In this document: one piece after another, positions 14,487 through 21,927 of the stretch
How the letters are laid out: every line of letters begins with the position of its first letter
Numbering within the stretch: the stretch's first letter is position 1
Source: Radicibacter daui
GTDB lineage: Bacteria > Pseudomonadota > Alphaproteobacteria > Radicibacterales > Radicibacteraceae
Direction of reading: 5' to 3'
Assembly: GCA_030657355.1 (NCBI GenBank)
Contig: CP131056.1
Span: 2,624,501-2,688,500, forward strand
Length of the DNA stretch: 64,000 nt
Notes under the pieces: generated by a model
What the model saw: the letters and a program-made list of their open reading frames with translations, nothing else
Database searches by the model: none
What the model was told of the DNA's origin: nothing
Program-made: the position numbers and the translations under genes

Positions 14487-14711
14487 ATGAAGACAGCTCA
14501 CCGCATTAGCGCATTGGCCAATCAACTCAACGAACTGCAAGCCTGCCTCGGTCGAACCAGTGGGCGGCCTAGCAAGAGCGTTATGGAAGCCCAGCGCATT
14601 GCGGCCGAGCTGGCTTCTTCACTCGAAGAGTGGCACCTTGAAACGTTGCACATCCCTGAAACAGAGCGTGACCTCTATCGCGTACAGAATCCCTATTACG
14701 CGGCCCACTGA
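14487..14711 (+). CDS. Hypothetical small element protein
   Basis: A 74-residue soluble protein of no family I recognise. It has a helical N-terminal half (RISALANQLNELQACL), a basic patch SGRPSKSV and a C-terminal half rich in Glu, His and Tyr. AAGGGGAA precedes ATG 14487 at proper spacing, and it follows the TraC-like gene directly, so it is a likely real gene in that operon. The good terminator that begins 20 bases downstream ends the traK-side transcript. A mobilization accessory role is a guess from position. Confidence 0.6.
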   Translation: MKTAHRISALANQLNELQACLGRTSGRPSKSVMEAQRIAAELASSLEEWHLETLHIPETERDLYRVQNPYYAAH

Positions 14712-14730
14712 CGCCACGCACCGGCTTATC

Positions 14731-14758
14731 AAAAGCTCACTTCGGTGGGCTTTTTTTT
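14731..14758 (+). terminator. Intrinsic terminator of the traK-side operon
   Basis: The stem AGCTCAC / GTGGGCT with a TTCG tetraloop (14734-14751) is followed by a run of eight T. It ends the transcript of traK, the traC-like gene and the small hypothetical gene. A closely similar hairpin, in inverted orientation, terminates the integrase gene at 20636-20662. Confidence 0.85.
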
Positions 14759-14875
14759 GTCCGCAAAACGTATCAAAACGGACAGCCAAGCCCGTTCCGC
14801 TCGTCATGAAAAACGCGATCAAAATCATAGTGTTGAGAAACAATCTCGTGAAGATTGACGGACAGTTTACGGACA
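14758..14875. repeat. TGTCCG...CGGACA repeats, left cluster
   Basis: TGTCCG (14758-14763) and CGGACA (14779-14784) form an inverted repeat with a 15-base loop right after the terminator. Two further ACGGACA copies, at 14858-14864 and 14869-14875, are 11 bp apart, one helical turn, and 110 bp upstream of trbJ. Matching inverted repeats occur at 20516-20543 and 20608-20635 upstream of the alpA-like gene. The spacing suggests binding sites of one element-encoded regulator controlling both operons. Confidence 0.5.
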
Positions 14876-14980
14876 TAAATCATTGAATTCTATGCGGATA
14901 CAAGATTATCCGCATATTTAAAACCGCTCCATATCGGTCAATAATCAAACCTCGGACGATGAGAAAATGAGGTATTCGGT

Positions 14981-15775
14981 ATGGAAATGGAATCGCAAAA
15001 AACGTCGGCTTATGCCGCCCGAAAATTCGGTCGAGGCGCGACACTAGCTCTGGCAATGGCAAGCACAGGCCTTGGTGTAAGTCTCTACATGGCACCTGCC
15101 CCGGCTTACGCCATCTACTGCTCGAACTGCTCGACGTTCTATCAGCAGATGTTCGAGTACGCCGAAGCGGTCAACACGCAGCTGAACACGGCCCAGCAAC
15201 TGGCAACGCAGATTCAGCAGTATCAAAACATGGTCACGCAGGGTCTGAGTTTGCCCAACTCCATGTTCGGCAGTATCGCGGCCGACCTGCAAAGCGTGGC
15301 GAATATCTACACGAAGTCGCAGGCCTTGGGCCGCCAAATCCAGAACATGGATTCGCAGTTCAACACGCAGTTTCCCGGCTTCGAGTCCTACCTGAATCAA
15401 GCCGCGAACTCGGCGGAAGCCCCGGCGCGGGATCGTTATCAGAAGTGGTCAGAGCAGGGGCGCGACAACGTGAAGGCGGCGATGGAAGCGGCGAACCTCA
15501 ATACCGGCACTTTCGAGTCTGAGGACGCGCAGCTTGCCCGCATGGTTTCCCGTTCGCAGTCGGCCGCTGGCCGGATGCAGGCGATTCAGGCGGGCAACGA
15601 AATAGCCTCGCAGAACGTGCAGCAACTGCAAAAGCTGCGCGATCTGGTAGCCACGCAAATCAACATGCAGGGCAACTACATGGCGCAGCAAGGCGACCGG
15701 AGGGCCGCTAGCGAAGCCGCCGAACAACAATTCGAAGCTCGGAAGAATAACTGGGGACCTTCGGAGGACTTCTAA
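14981..15775 (+). CDS. trbJ: P-type conjugative transfer protein TrbJ (VirB5-like)
   Basis: A 264-residue protein. An N-terminal signal peptide (GATLALAMASTGLGVSLYMA-PAPAYA) is followed by CSNCSTFYQQMFEYAEAVNTQLNTAQQLATQIQQYQNM, the hallmark start of TrbJ, then long helices and QLQKLRDLVATQINMQGNYMAQQGDRRAA. TrbJ/VirB5 sits at the pilus tip and takes part in host recognition and pilus assembly. The last residues, FEARKNNWGPSEDF, recur exactly at the end of the next gene's product. It leads a tight operon (2-base gaps) with the trbK-like gene, trbL and a small membrane gene. No other mating-pair genes are present. Confidence 0.9.
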   Translation: MEMESQKTSAYAARKFGRGATLALAMASTGLGVSLYMAPAPAYAIYCSNCSTFYQQMFEYAEAVNTQLNTAQQLATQIQQYQNMVTQGLSLPNSMFGSIAADLQSVANIYTKSQALGRQIQNMDSQFNTQFPGFESYLNQAANSAEAPARDRYQKWSEQGRDNVKAAMEAANLNTGTFESEDAQLARMVSRSQSAAGRMQAIQAGNEIASQNVQQLQKLRDLVATQINMQGNYMAQQGDRRAASEAAEQQFEARKNNWGPSEDF

Positions 15776-15777
15776 TC

Positions 15778-15963
15778 ATGTTGATATCTAAGACTTTTAT
15801 CGCTGTGCTGTGCATCGCTTCTGCTCTTGGGGGTGCTGTTGTGTCCGGTGTCTTTGTTTCCGTCAGCACCAATTGCGCGACTGCTGAACGGCCTATGCCG
15901 ACAGATGCCGATAAAAACTTCGAAGCCCGGAAAAACAACTGGGGTCCATCTGAGGATTTCTAA
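15778..15963 (+). CDS. Small exported TrbK-position protein sharing the TrbJ C-terminal motif
   Basis: A 61-residue protein with a hydrophobic N-terminus (LISKTFIAVLCIASALGGAVVSGVFV) that is a membrane anchor or signal peptide; the cysteines at 11 and 33 could support lipidation but no clean lipobox is seen. In IncP plasmids the trbJ-trbL interval holds trbK, the entry-exclusion lipoprotein. The last 14 residues are identical to the TrbJ end although the DNA differs at many synonymous positions, so the motif is kept by selection or by conversion long ago. It lies two bases after trbJ and two before trbL. An exclusion role is inferred from position. Confidence 0.7.
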   Translation: MLISKTFIAVLCIASALGGAVVSGVFVSVSTNCATAERPMPTDADKNFEARKNNWGPSEDF

Positions 15964-15965
15964 CT

Positions 15966-17573
15966 ATGCAACGTTCAGCACTACTCGCACTCATCGGTGC
16001 GGTGCTCTTGCTTTCGGCCGGCACTGCTGCGGCAGCAGGAGATATAACTCAAGGCAATGAAATGAATGGGCTTTTGCGGATGCTCTATGACGCCGCAAGT
16101 GAATGGTCACCACGACTACAGGGCTATGCACTCACATTGCTGGCTTCCCTTGCACTAATCCAATTGGTGTGGACGTTCATGCCTTTAGTCATGAAACAAG
16201 CTGACTTCGGCGAAATCGTCGGCGAGTTGATCCGCTTCTTCATGGCTATCGGCTTTTTCTACGCGATCATTGAGCATTCCGTTCCTTGGGCGACAGCTGT
16301 AGTAGACAGTTTTCGCGAAGCAGCGGGCACGGCTAGCGGTTTGGGCCGTGCGCTTCAGCCGGGCGATATGTTCGCGGTCGCCGTCGATTTCTCGCGCACC
16401 ATCGTAGAGGGAATCTCAGTTTTCTCTCCGGGTAAAGCGGTCCTCATCGCGCTTGTTGGCTGTTTGGTTTTACTGTGCTTCGCCTTCATCGCGGCATTCA
16501 TGTTTGTGACGCTTGTAGAGTCATACGTCATCATCAACGCCTCCGTGCTGTTCTTCGGCTTTGGTGGTTCGCAATGGACACGCGACTTTGCAATTGCTCC
16601 GCTCCGCTTCGTTATCGCAGTAGGTGCCAAGCTGTTCGTCCTAACGTTGATCGTAGGAATTATCGTCACTTCGGCGAAGTCTTGGTTAGCAGCGTATACC
16701 AACGACGAAGCGTCTCTGATGACATTGGCGGGCTTGGCTCTGGTATGCGCATACCTGACTAAGACTATTCCCGAATTGATCGGCGGGATGATTAGCGGCA
16801 CGTCGATGGGCGGCGGATCAGCCATTGGTGGCATGGCGGCTGCCGGTGCGGCCGGTGCGGCGGCGGCGATCGCAACCATCGCCACGGCCGGTGCGGCGGC
16901 TCCGGCTGCTGCCGGTGCTCTTGGCGCGGCCGGGAGTGGTAGTGCAGCGGGGGCAGGTGCGGCGGGTGCCGGTGGGCTTGGCGGCGGCGGTCTGGCGGCC
17001 GCGATCAATTCCAGCTTTGCCGGTAGTAGTGCGCCCGCCGCAGCCGCATCAGGTGGCGGGGCGGCCTCTGGCCTCGGCGCGAGCACTGGCGGTCAAGCGG
17101 CGGCCAAGGGCGCGTCGTCGGCAGGTGCCAGAGTGGGCGGCAGCGGCGCACCACAAACGCCGGGCGCAACGCCGCAGCAGCCTAACAGCGGCGTACAGCA
17201 GGCCGGGAAGTCCGCGCAGGTCAATGACGACAAAGACCAGCAAGCGACCCCAAATGGGGGAGTTGTGAGCTCCGGCAACGCACTTTCCCAAGCGGCCAAT
17301 GGTGGCGCAAAGATGCTCGGCGTGATGGCCTCGATGGCAGTGCCGGGCATGGAGAACGCGCACGGCTTGTCTCTTGGCGCAGGATCTGCGCCACCTGTTC
17401 CCGACGATACCAGTTCGGCCGCTCCAGCCAATGGAGCGGAATCTGCCGCGGAACCTAGACAAGCGGAATCTAACGTCATCCGTCCGGCCTCGGACAACAG
17501 CTCTACTCCCGGCCGCCTCGCCTCGCTCAATGTGCCGGGCATGCCCTCGAATAACGACCAACCGGAGAAATAA
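15966..17573 (+). CDS. trbL: P-type conjugative transfer protein TrbL (VirB6-like)
   Basis: A 535-residue polytopic inner-membrane protein. A signal-like N-terminus (LLALIGAVLLLSAGTAAAA) is followed by five to six membrane segments up to about residue 285, with the TrbL-typical VESYVIINASVLFFGFGGSQWTRDFA. The C-terminal half is a low-complexity Ala/Gly/Ser tail and then a Pro-rich hydrophilic segment, also usual for TrbL. The family forms part of the inner-membrane channel of type IV secretion. Here it appears without TrbB-I, so it would have to join a helper's machinery. The stop is three bases before the next gene. Confidence 0.9.
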   Translation: MQRSALLALIGAVLLLSAGTAAAAGDITQGNEMNGLLRMLYDAASEWSPRLQGYALTLLASLALIQLVWTFMPLVMKQADFGEIVGELIRFFMAIGFFYAIIEHSVPWATAVVDSFREAAGTASGLGRALQPGDMFAVAVDFSRTIVEGISVFSPGKAVLIALVGCLVLLCFAFIAAFMFVTLVESYVIINASVLFFGFGGSQWTRDFAIAPLRFVIAVGAKLFVLTLIVGIIVTSAKSWLAAYTNDEASLMTLAGLALVCAYLTKTIPELIGGMISGTSMGGGSAIGGMAAAGAAGAAAAIATIATAGAAAPAAAGALGAAGSGSAAGAGAAGAGGLGGGGLAAAINSSFAGSSAPAAAASGGGAASGLGASTGGQAAAKGASSAGARVGGSGAPQTPGATPQQPNSGVQQAGKSAQVNDDKDQQATPNGGVVSSGNALSQAANGGAKMLGVMASMAVPGMENAHGLSLGAGSAPPVPDDTSSAAPANGAESAAEPRQAESNVIRPASDNSSTPGRLASLNVPGMPSNNDQPEK

Positions 17574-17575
17574 CC

Positions 17576-17896
17576 ATGATGGACATTCTGATGTTCGCTG
17601 GATTCGTAGTACTCGCCTCGACTTTCGCCATCGGCATGTGGGCACTCGGCCGGTGGCTGCGTAGCAAGGGCTACGGACCACAGCTCGATAGGCTGGATCG
17701 CCAATACACGGCCTTGCAGCTTCGAGTAAGCCCGCTCGCCTTGACGGCTTCCTACCGCATGTTTTCCGGGGCGCAGGCTCTGAATCGCCTACCTTTGCTA
17801 GGCAGCAAGAATAACGCCGCCTTGAACCAGCAAGTTTTGATGGCCATCCAAGCCGCGCAGGAAGCCCAGAGGCAAGAGAAGCGCGACAATCGCTGA
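17576..17896 (+). CDS. Small membrane protein after trbL
   Basis: A 106-residue protein with one N-terminal membrane segment (ILMFAGFVVLASTFAIGMWALGRWL) and a cytoplasmic or periplasmic part with KNNAALNQQVLMAIQAAQEAQRQEKRD, likely helical. The family is not recognised. It is the last gene of the trbJKL operon, separated by two bases from trbL and followed by a strong terminator, so it probably works with TrbL or TrbJ. It does not resemble TrbM or TrbN by eye. Confidence 0.75.
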   Translation: MMDILMFAGFVVLASTFAIGMWALGRWLRSKGYGPQLDRLDRQYTALQLRVSPLALTASYRMFSGAQALNRLPLLGSKNNAALNQQVLMAIQAAQEAQRQEKRDNR

Positions 17897-17917
17897 TCGC
17901 TGGCCAGCCTCACAGAC

Positions 17918-17944
17918 AACCCCGCCTGAGTGCGGGGTTTTGTT
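17918..17944 (+). terminator. Intrinsic terminator of the trbJKL operon
   Basis: CCCCGC (17918-17923), a six-base loop CTGAGT and GCGGGG (17930-17935) are followed by the T-rich run TTTTGTTTT. It lies 22 bases after the stop of the small membrane gene. Confidence 0.85.
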
Positions 17945-18420
17945 TTCCTGCCGCTGCTTCTCCGTCTATTACACACCGCAAAAACGACCTGTATCGCGGT
18001 GTGAGAAGTTTTAACACATGACAGCCACAACCACATTCCGACACTGAAAAAAACGCCGCCACAGCCCATACAGGAGGGATTTTGACGCTTTCGCAGGCCG
18101 TTAGAGGCCTTATGTCGATTTTGGCCCTGCCCTTCCCTTTTTGGTGCCTGATCGTCTTTTTGCCGGTTTCAACGGCTCGACCAGGTGCTGTGACCGGTGG
18201 GTAATCCACGGAACTAGCCGCGTCGGCGACGGCAGGCCCGCCCTACCTTTTTTGGTGCCCAACGGCCGTAGGCCGACCAAGAGCAGCAAGCGAGGAGCTG
18301 CGCCATCAAGGCGCGGCACTTAGCGCGCATGCTGGAGATTCTTAGAGAATCTTGGATGGAATTTGCGAACGGCCCGCAAAGGCCCGCCGTTGCTGGGTTT
18401 TCAGAAACCGGCCGGGTGCC
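17945..18420. other. Non-coding oriV-proximal region with a 20-bp direct repeat
   Basis: No gene is supported here. GCCCTTCCCTTTTTGGTGCC (18129-18148) recurs as GCCCTACCTTTTTTGGTGCC (18240-18259), 18 of 20 identical and 111 bp apart. In IncQ plasmids the oriV segment beside the iterons contains an AT-rich part and two single-strand initiation sites, ssiA and ssiB, but those are inverted, while these repeats are direct. I therefore note them as candidate replication signals only. Confidence 0.5.
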
Positions 18421-18477
18421 GTTAAACAGGGGGTTGGGTACTGTTAAACAGGGGGTGGGGTGCCGTTAAACAGGGGG
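18421..18477. repeat. oriV iterons: three 22-bp repeats
   Basis: GTTAAACAGGGGG begins at 18421, 18443 and 18465, an exact 22-bp period, with the flank GGGTGCC or GGGTACT before each copy. Iterons of 20-22 bp bound by RepC define IncQ origins. The first copy contains the repC stop codon on the minus strand (TTA at 18422-18424), so the array is coding as well as regulatory. Confidence 0.8.
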
Positions 18478-19321
18478 GAGCAGCGTTACAGTCGGATGCC
18501 TTGGGTCGCCCGATTTCCCATTTGCCCTTAGCATACTCGTCCAGCTTCCAACCCACGGCAGCAAGCTCGGCCAGCGCCTTGCGTGCCGTCTGGCGGCGTT
18601 TTTTGATGGTATTCGGGTTCGTCGGTTCATCCGGCCAAACATAGCCGCATAGCGTGTCCAGCTCTACCCGCCCCGACTTACCGAGGTCAATCCAGCCGCA
18701 TAGTCGTTGATGAATCAGGCGGGCGGGGTCGGTCTGTAGCTTCCTAACTTCGGCCATGTCTATGCGGATGTGCTGCCCACCCATGATTGCGCGAGCAATA
18801 AGAGGGTTCAATGCCACATACAGCTTGCCGTCCTGCTCATCACTTGCGTACTCGGACAGCAAACGGAAGCCCTGCCGCCTCCTTCCATTTTGCGCAATGA
18901 TAGAGACTTTCCAGAGCCTCTCAATGCAATCGCGTACTGGCCTAGTATTGTCGATATCTGCATAGCCAACCTCACGGGCCAGCGACCGATAGCTACCCTT
19001 GACCACCATCGCATCCTGCTGGACGGCTTCCCACTTGGGTTCGAGAAATAGCCGCAGCTGCCGACCGGCTTCTGTCTGAGGATCGGGAGAAAGCACAAGG
19101 CCAGAAGGTCCAGCCATTGCTACCAGTCCTTGCAGAATGCGGAGATCGTCGGCCCCCAGCGGTTCCGGCCCACTGAACTCGATACGCTTGCCGTTGCCGT
19201 AGTCATATACAACGTCCAGCTTGCTACGCTTGCGTTCGCCACGTTTGAGGCTACGGAACAGACCGGGTGCCAGACAATGCACCGGGTCGTGCCGGGCGTG
19301 AGTCAAGTCATACTTGCTCAC
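18422..19321 (-). CDS. repC: IncQ-type replication initiator RepC
   Basis: A 299-residue protein close to RSF1010 RepC (about 283 residues) along most of its length: YDLTHARHDPVHCLAPGLFRSLKRGERKRSKLDVVYDYG, FSGPEPLGADDLRILQGLVAMAGPSGLVL, RQLRLFLEPKWEAV, MVVKGSYRSLA and LIHQRLCGWIDLG. RepC binds the oriV iterons and opens the origin. GTG 19321 is the likely start, after GGAAAGGGG, and overlaps the repA end by 14 bases. The last residues are encoded by the iterons themselves, so the C-terminus is a tail of PPCLTAPHPLFNSTQPPV type not needed in other RepC proteins. Confidence 0.92.
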   Translation of the reverse strand: MSKYDLTHARHDPVHCLAPGLFRSLKRGERKRSKLDVVYDYGNGKRIEFSGPEPLGADDLRILQGLVAMAGPSGLVLSPDPQTEAGRQLRLFLEPKWEAVQQDAMVVKGSYRSLAREVGYADIDNTRPVRDCIERLWKVSIIAQNGRRRQGFRLLSEYASDEQDGKLYVALNPLIARAIMGGQHIRIDMAEVRKLQTDPARLIHQRLCGWIDLGKSGRVELDTLCGYVWPDEPTNPNTIKKRRQTARKALAELAAVGWKLDEYAKGKWEIGRPKASDCNAAPPCLTAPHPLFNSTQPPV

Positions 19322-20174
19322 GTTGACGCCCCTTTCCGCTGCCCTGCTTGGCGTCCAACAGCTCCACCGGCAGCAACACACCGCCATCCCGCCGTTCATA
19401 CCATTGGTCATGCGGGGTAGAGTCGTAATTCTGTTTGCTGACACCAAAACGGACAAAGAAGCCGCGCCGGTCGTTGCCGATGGGCTGACGGTCATAGGCG
19501 CGGTCGCTGAGGCTCTTGGCCTCGTCCTCGGTCATCTTTGCGACGAAGCCGCACCAGCGGGCATTGTCGATTAGAGCGGATGCGCCTCGTGCCGCTTGCT
19601 GTTGATCCGTCTGCCCATCGCGGGCACTGCCCTTGCTGACATGGTGCAGATACAGAACTGACGCCCCGGTACTGGCCGCAATATGCTCAAGAGTGGCGAC
19701 AAGCCTTGCCATGTCACCATTGCTGTTCTCGTCCCTATCATGAATGCGGCTCAGGGTATCCAGTACGATCAACCGGGCACCGGCGCAAAATTCAATGACG
19801 CGAGCAAGGTGCCGCTCATCCATCACGTTCAAGCGCCTACCCATGATCGGCTCAAGAGTGAGGTTCTGCGCGATGGCTTCGCGTGACTGCGGGTTCAGGT
19901 GTTGGCCAATGGAATGAATGCGGCGCACAAGTGCGACTTTCGGGTCTTCTCCGGCGCAATAGACCACGCGGCCAGTACCGGCCGGGGAAAGCCTTAAAAG
20001 ATCGCCACCGGCAACGCTGCACGCGATGGCCATTGCCGCTTCCAGCGCCCAGAAGCTCTTGCCCGTGGCTCCGGGAGCCACCAATGCTCCTACTGTCCCA
20101 GCGAGGAAGCCCGGCCAAATAAAGTCTAGTGTGGGCGGTTCGTTCTCGAACGCTGCCCGTAAGTCAATCGCCAC
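19308..20174 (-). CDS. repA: IncQ-type replicative helicase RepA
   Basis: A 288-residue RecA-fold hexameric helicase of the RSF1010 RepA family. Walker A GATGKS lies at about residue 35, Walker B LIVLDTLSRIHD is in the middle, and LYLHHVSKGSARDGQTDQQQAARGASALIDNARW and FFVRFGVSKQNY-P-DQWYERRDGGVL are family signatures. RepA unwinds the origin after RepC binding. GTG 20174 is the start, preceded by a GGGGG stretch, three bases after the alpA-like stop. The order alpA-repA-repC with coupled starts suggests one leftward operon. The RepB primase usual for IncQ is not found in the element. Confidence 0.92.
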   Translation of the reverse strand: MAIDLRAAFENEPPTLDFIWPGFLAGTVGALVAPGATGKSFWALEAAMAIACSVAGGDLLRLSPAGTGRVVYCAGEDPKVALVRRIHSIGQHLNPQSREAIAQNLTLEPIMGRRLNVMDERHLARVIEFCAGARLIVLDTLSRIHDRDENSNGDMARLVATLEHIAASTGASVLYLHHVSKGSARDGQTDQQQAARGASALIDNARWCGFVAKMTEDEAKSLSDRAYDRQPIGNDRRGFFVRFGVSKQNYDSTPHDQWYERRDGGVLLPVELLDAKQGSGKGRQREQV

Positions 20175-20177
20175 AAT

Positions 20178-20408
20178 TCAGGCCCCCATTCCGGGACGAG
20201 GGGCCGAGCCGGAATGTTTGCACGCATCAATCCATGCCTCGACCTCGGCTAAATCCCACACGACCTTGCGACTACTAAGTGCGATGCGCTGAGGGAATTT
20301 TCCCTGCTTTTCAAAGTTGTAGATCGTGCGCTCGCACAGTGGAATCATCTCCAGCAGCTGCTTTTTGCTAATGAGAACTTTACTCACTCTCCTTAATTCT
20401 CTTTCCAC
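20178..20408 (-). CDS. AlpA-family DNA-binding regulator
   Basis: A 76-residue MerR/AlpA-like winged-helix protein. VLISKKQLLEMIPLCERTIYNFEKQGKFPQRIALSSRKVVWDLAEVEAWID is the standard AlpA/excisionase pattern. Such proteins regulate P4-type integrases or act as recombination directionality factors. The start GTG 20408 is followed by an internal AAGGAG-GTG pair, so a start eight codons later is possible but too close to that site. It heads the repA-repC operon and stands beside the integrase gene, so it may couple excision with replication. Confidence 0.8.
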   Translation of the reverse strand: MERELRRVSKVLISKKQLLEMIPLCERTIYNFEKQGKFPQRIALSSRKVVWDLAEVEAWIDACKHSGSAPRPGMGA

Positions 20409-20515
20409 ACCGAATACCTCGTTTTGTCATCGTCAGAGGTTTAATTATTGCTGCACAATTCCTGAAAATTCCAGCACGTATTATCATCTTTTTTTCAATA
20501 AAATCATCCACTTAG

Positions 20516-20635
20516 TGTCCGTAAACTCATCGCTTGACGGACAACATTAATAATGCAAACCACTGTTTTTATTAGATTTAAAATAGGCAATTAAAGCCAA
20601 TTTCTTGTGTCCGGAAACTCATACATTTACGGACA
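20516..20635. repeat. TGTCCG...CGGACA inverted repeats, right cluster
   Basis: Two inverted repeats, TGTCCG (20516-20521) with CGGACA (20538-20543) and TGTCCG (20608-20613) with CGGACA (20630-20635), both have 16-base loops. They lie in the 285-base gap between the alpA-like gene and the integrase terminator. They correspond to the pair at 14758-14784. The last one directly abuts the integrase terminator, as the left one abuts the traK-side terminator. No gene is supported in this gap (20409-20693). Confidence 0.5.
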
Positions 20636-20662
20636 AAAAAAAGCCCACCAAAGTGGGCATTT
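20636..20662 (-). terminator. Intrinsic terminator of the integrase gene
   Basis: Read leftward, GCCCAC (complement of 20653-20658), a TTTG loop and GTGGGC are followed by a run of T (the A-run at 20635-20642). It begins about 32 bases after the integrase stop. The sequence is nearly the mirror of the terminator at 14731-14758. Confidence 0.8.
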
Positions 20663-20693
20663 CGCGACAAAATTCAGGTCTAAAGGCTTCGAA

Positions 20694-21902
20694 TCAGTCC
20701 TTGAGGCGGGGCTTCCTGATTGTCCACTCGTCGATCATGTCCGCCCAATCCTGAAGCATTGCCCGACGCTGATCGCGGTACTCGGCCTTGTTGTAGACGG
20801 CACGAACGCCCTTCTGTTCATGCGCAAGGCACTTCTCGATCCAGTCGGTGTTATAGCCCGCCTCATGCAGTAGCGTGCTGGCAGTACGCCGCAAGTCGTG
20901 CGGTCCGAACTTGCCAAGCGACTGCCCTTCCTTCTGCGCCAGACGATAGGTCAGCGTGAGCACCTGATTGAGCGTGGCGCTGCTCATCGGCAAGTCCGAG
21001 TCATAGCGCGATGGCAGCACGTACTCCGAGCCGCCTGCGAAGGTTTTCAGAGCTATGAAAATGTCGAGCGCCTGCCTAGACAGGAACACCAAATGGGGAT
21101 TGCGGCGCTTCATCCGCTCCTTGGGGATTGTCCAGAGCGCTTCGGTGAAATTGATTTCGCTCCACGTTGCGTTGGTCAGTTCGCTTTTGCGTACCATCGT
21201 CAGCAACAGCAACTTGGCGGCCGCGCGGATCGAAGGTGTGGTGCCAATGCGCTCCATGTACTGGTACATCAAGCTGATTTCATCGGGCGTCAGCGCTCGA
21301 TCTCGCGGCTCAAACTTTGCAATAGTCGACGGGCGCACCAAATCGGCCGGGTTCTCAACCTTCTGGCCGCGTTCTATAGCCCAACGGAAGACCTGCATCA
21401 CAATTTCGCGGCAAAGCACGGCCGTTGCCGGTGCCCCGCGTTCCACGATCGCATCAGTCAGCGCCCGTAAGTCCTCATGGGTGATTTCTGTCAGCTTCTG
21501 GTTACCGAACTTCGGCTTAAGCTCGCGCTCGAAGGTAGCTCGACGCATATCGCGGGTAACGTCAGCCATTTGATAGCCGCGTAGCCACTTTTCGCCCCAA
21601 GCACCAAAGTTTTCAGCGTCCTTAACGCGGGCTTTGTCCCGCGCCTTCTCTTTGGCTGGAGATTTCCCTGCGGCGATCATCTTCTTGGCTTCGCCCAGCC
21701 GTTCGCGGGCTTCCGCTAGCGTGATCCCTCCGACACCGTAGCGGCCGAAGGTGATTGTCTCCTGCCTGCCGTGGATCGAGTAGTTGTAGCGGAATGAAAT
21801 CGAACCCGCTGGCGTGATGGCCACGTAGAGGCCGTCACGGTCATTCACTTTATAGAGCTTGTCCTTTGGCTTGAGGTTGCGCAGCTTGGTATCAGTCAGC
21901 AT
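20694..21902 (-). CDS. int: Tyrosine recombinase/integrase (P4 type)
   Basis: A 402-residue integrase. The N-terminal DUF4102-like arm-binding domain (MLTDTKLRNLKPKDKLYKVNDRDGLYVAITPAGSISF) precedes a core-binding domain, and the catalytic domain has R in MVRKSELTNATW, the H-x-x-R box GPHDLRRTASTLLHEAG, the second H in CLAHEQKG and the Y nucleophile in VRAVYNKAEY. All expected residues are present, so the enzyme should be active. ATG 21902 gives the usual family N-terminus; the nearest AGAGGAAA is rather far upstream. It sits directly beside the guaA att site and ends the element, and it should integrate at the guaA 3' end. Confidence 0.95.
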   Translation of the reverse strand: MLTDTKLRNLKPKDKLYKVNDRDGLYVAITPAGSISFRYNYSIHGRQETITFGRYGVGGITLAEARERLGEAKKMIAAGKSPAKEKARDKARVKDAENFGAWGEKWLRGYQMADVTRDMRRATFERELKPKFGNQKLTEITHEDLRALTDAIVERGAPATAVLCREIVMQVFRWAIERGQKVENPADLVRPSTIAKFEPRDRALTPDEISLMYQYMERIGTTPSIRAAAKLLLLTMVRKSELTNATWSEINFTEALWTIPKERMKRRNPHLVFLSRQALDIFIALKTFAGGSEYVLPSRYDSDLPMSSATLNQVLTLTYRLAQKEGQSLGKFGPHDLRRTASTLLHEAGYNTDWIEKCLAHEQKGVRAVYNKAEYRDQRRAMLQDWADMIDEWTIRKPRLKD

Positions 21903-21927
21903 GGTCTGGTTGGGTTTCCTCTCAAAA

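Noticed and set aside
15778-15963. The small trbK-position gene as a broken duplicate of trbJ
   Set aside because: Only the last 14 residues match. The rest is a coherent membrane-anchor sequence with its own start and two-base gaps to both neighbours, and the shared part differs at synonymous sites, so it is an intact gene.
18421-18477. A CRISPR array at the repeated GTTAAACAGGGGG units
   Set aside because: The repeats have a 22-bp period with short, similar spacers and match IncQ-type iterons beside repC; no cas genes are present. No CRISPR array was seen anywhere in the window.
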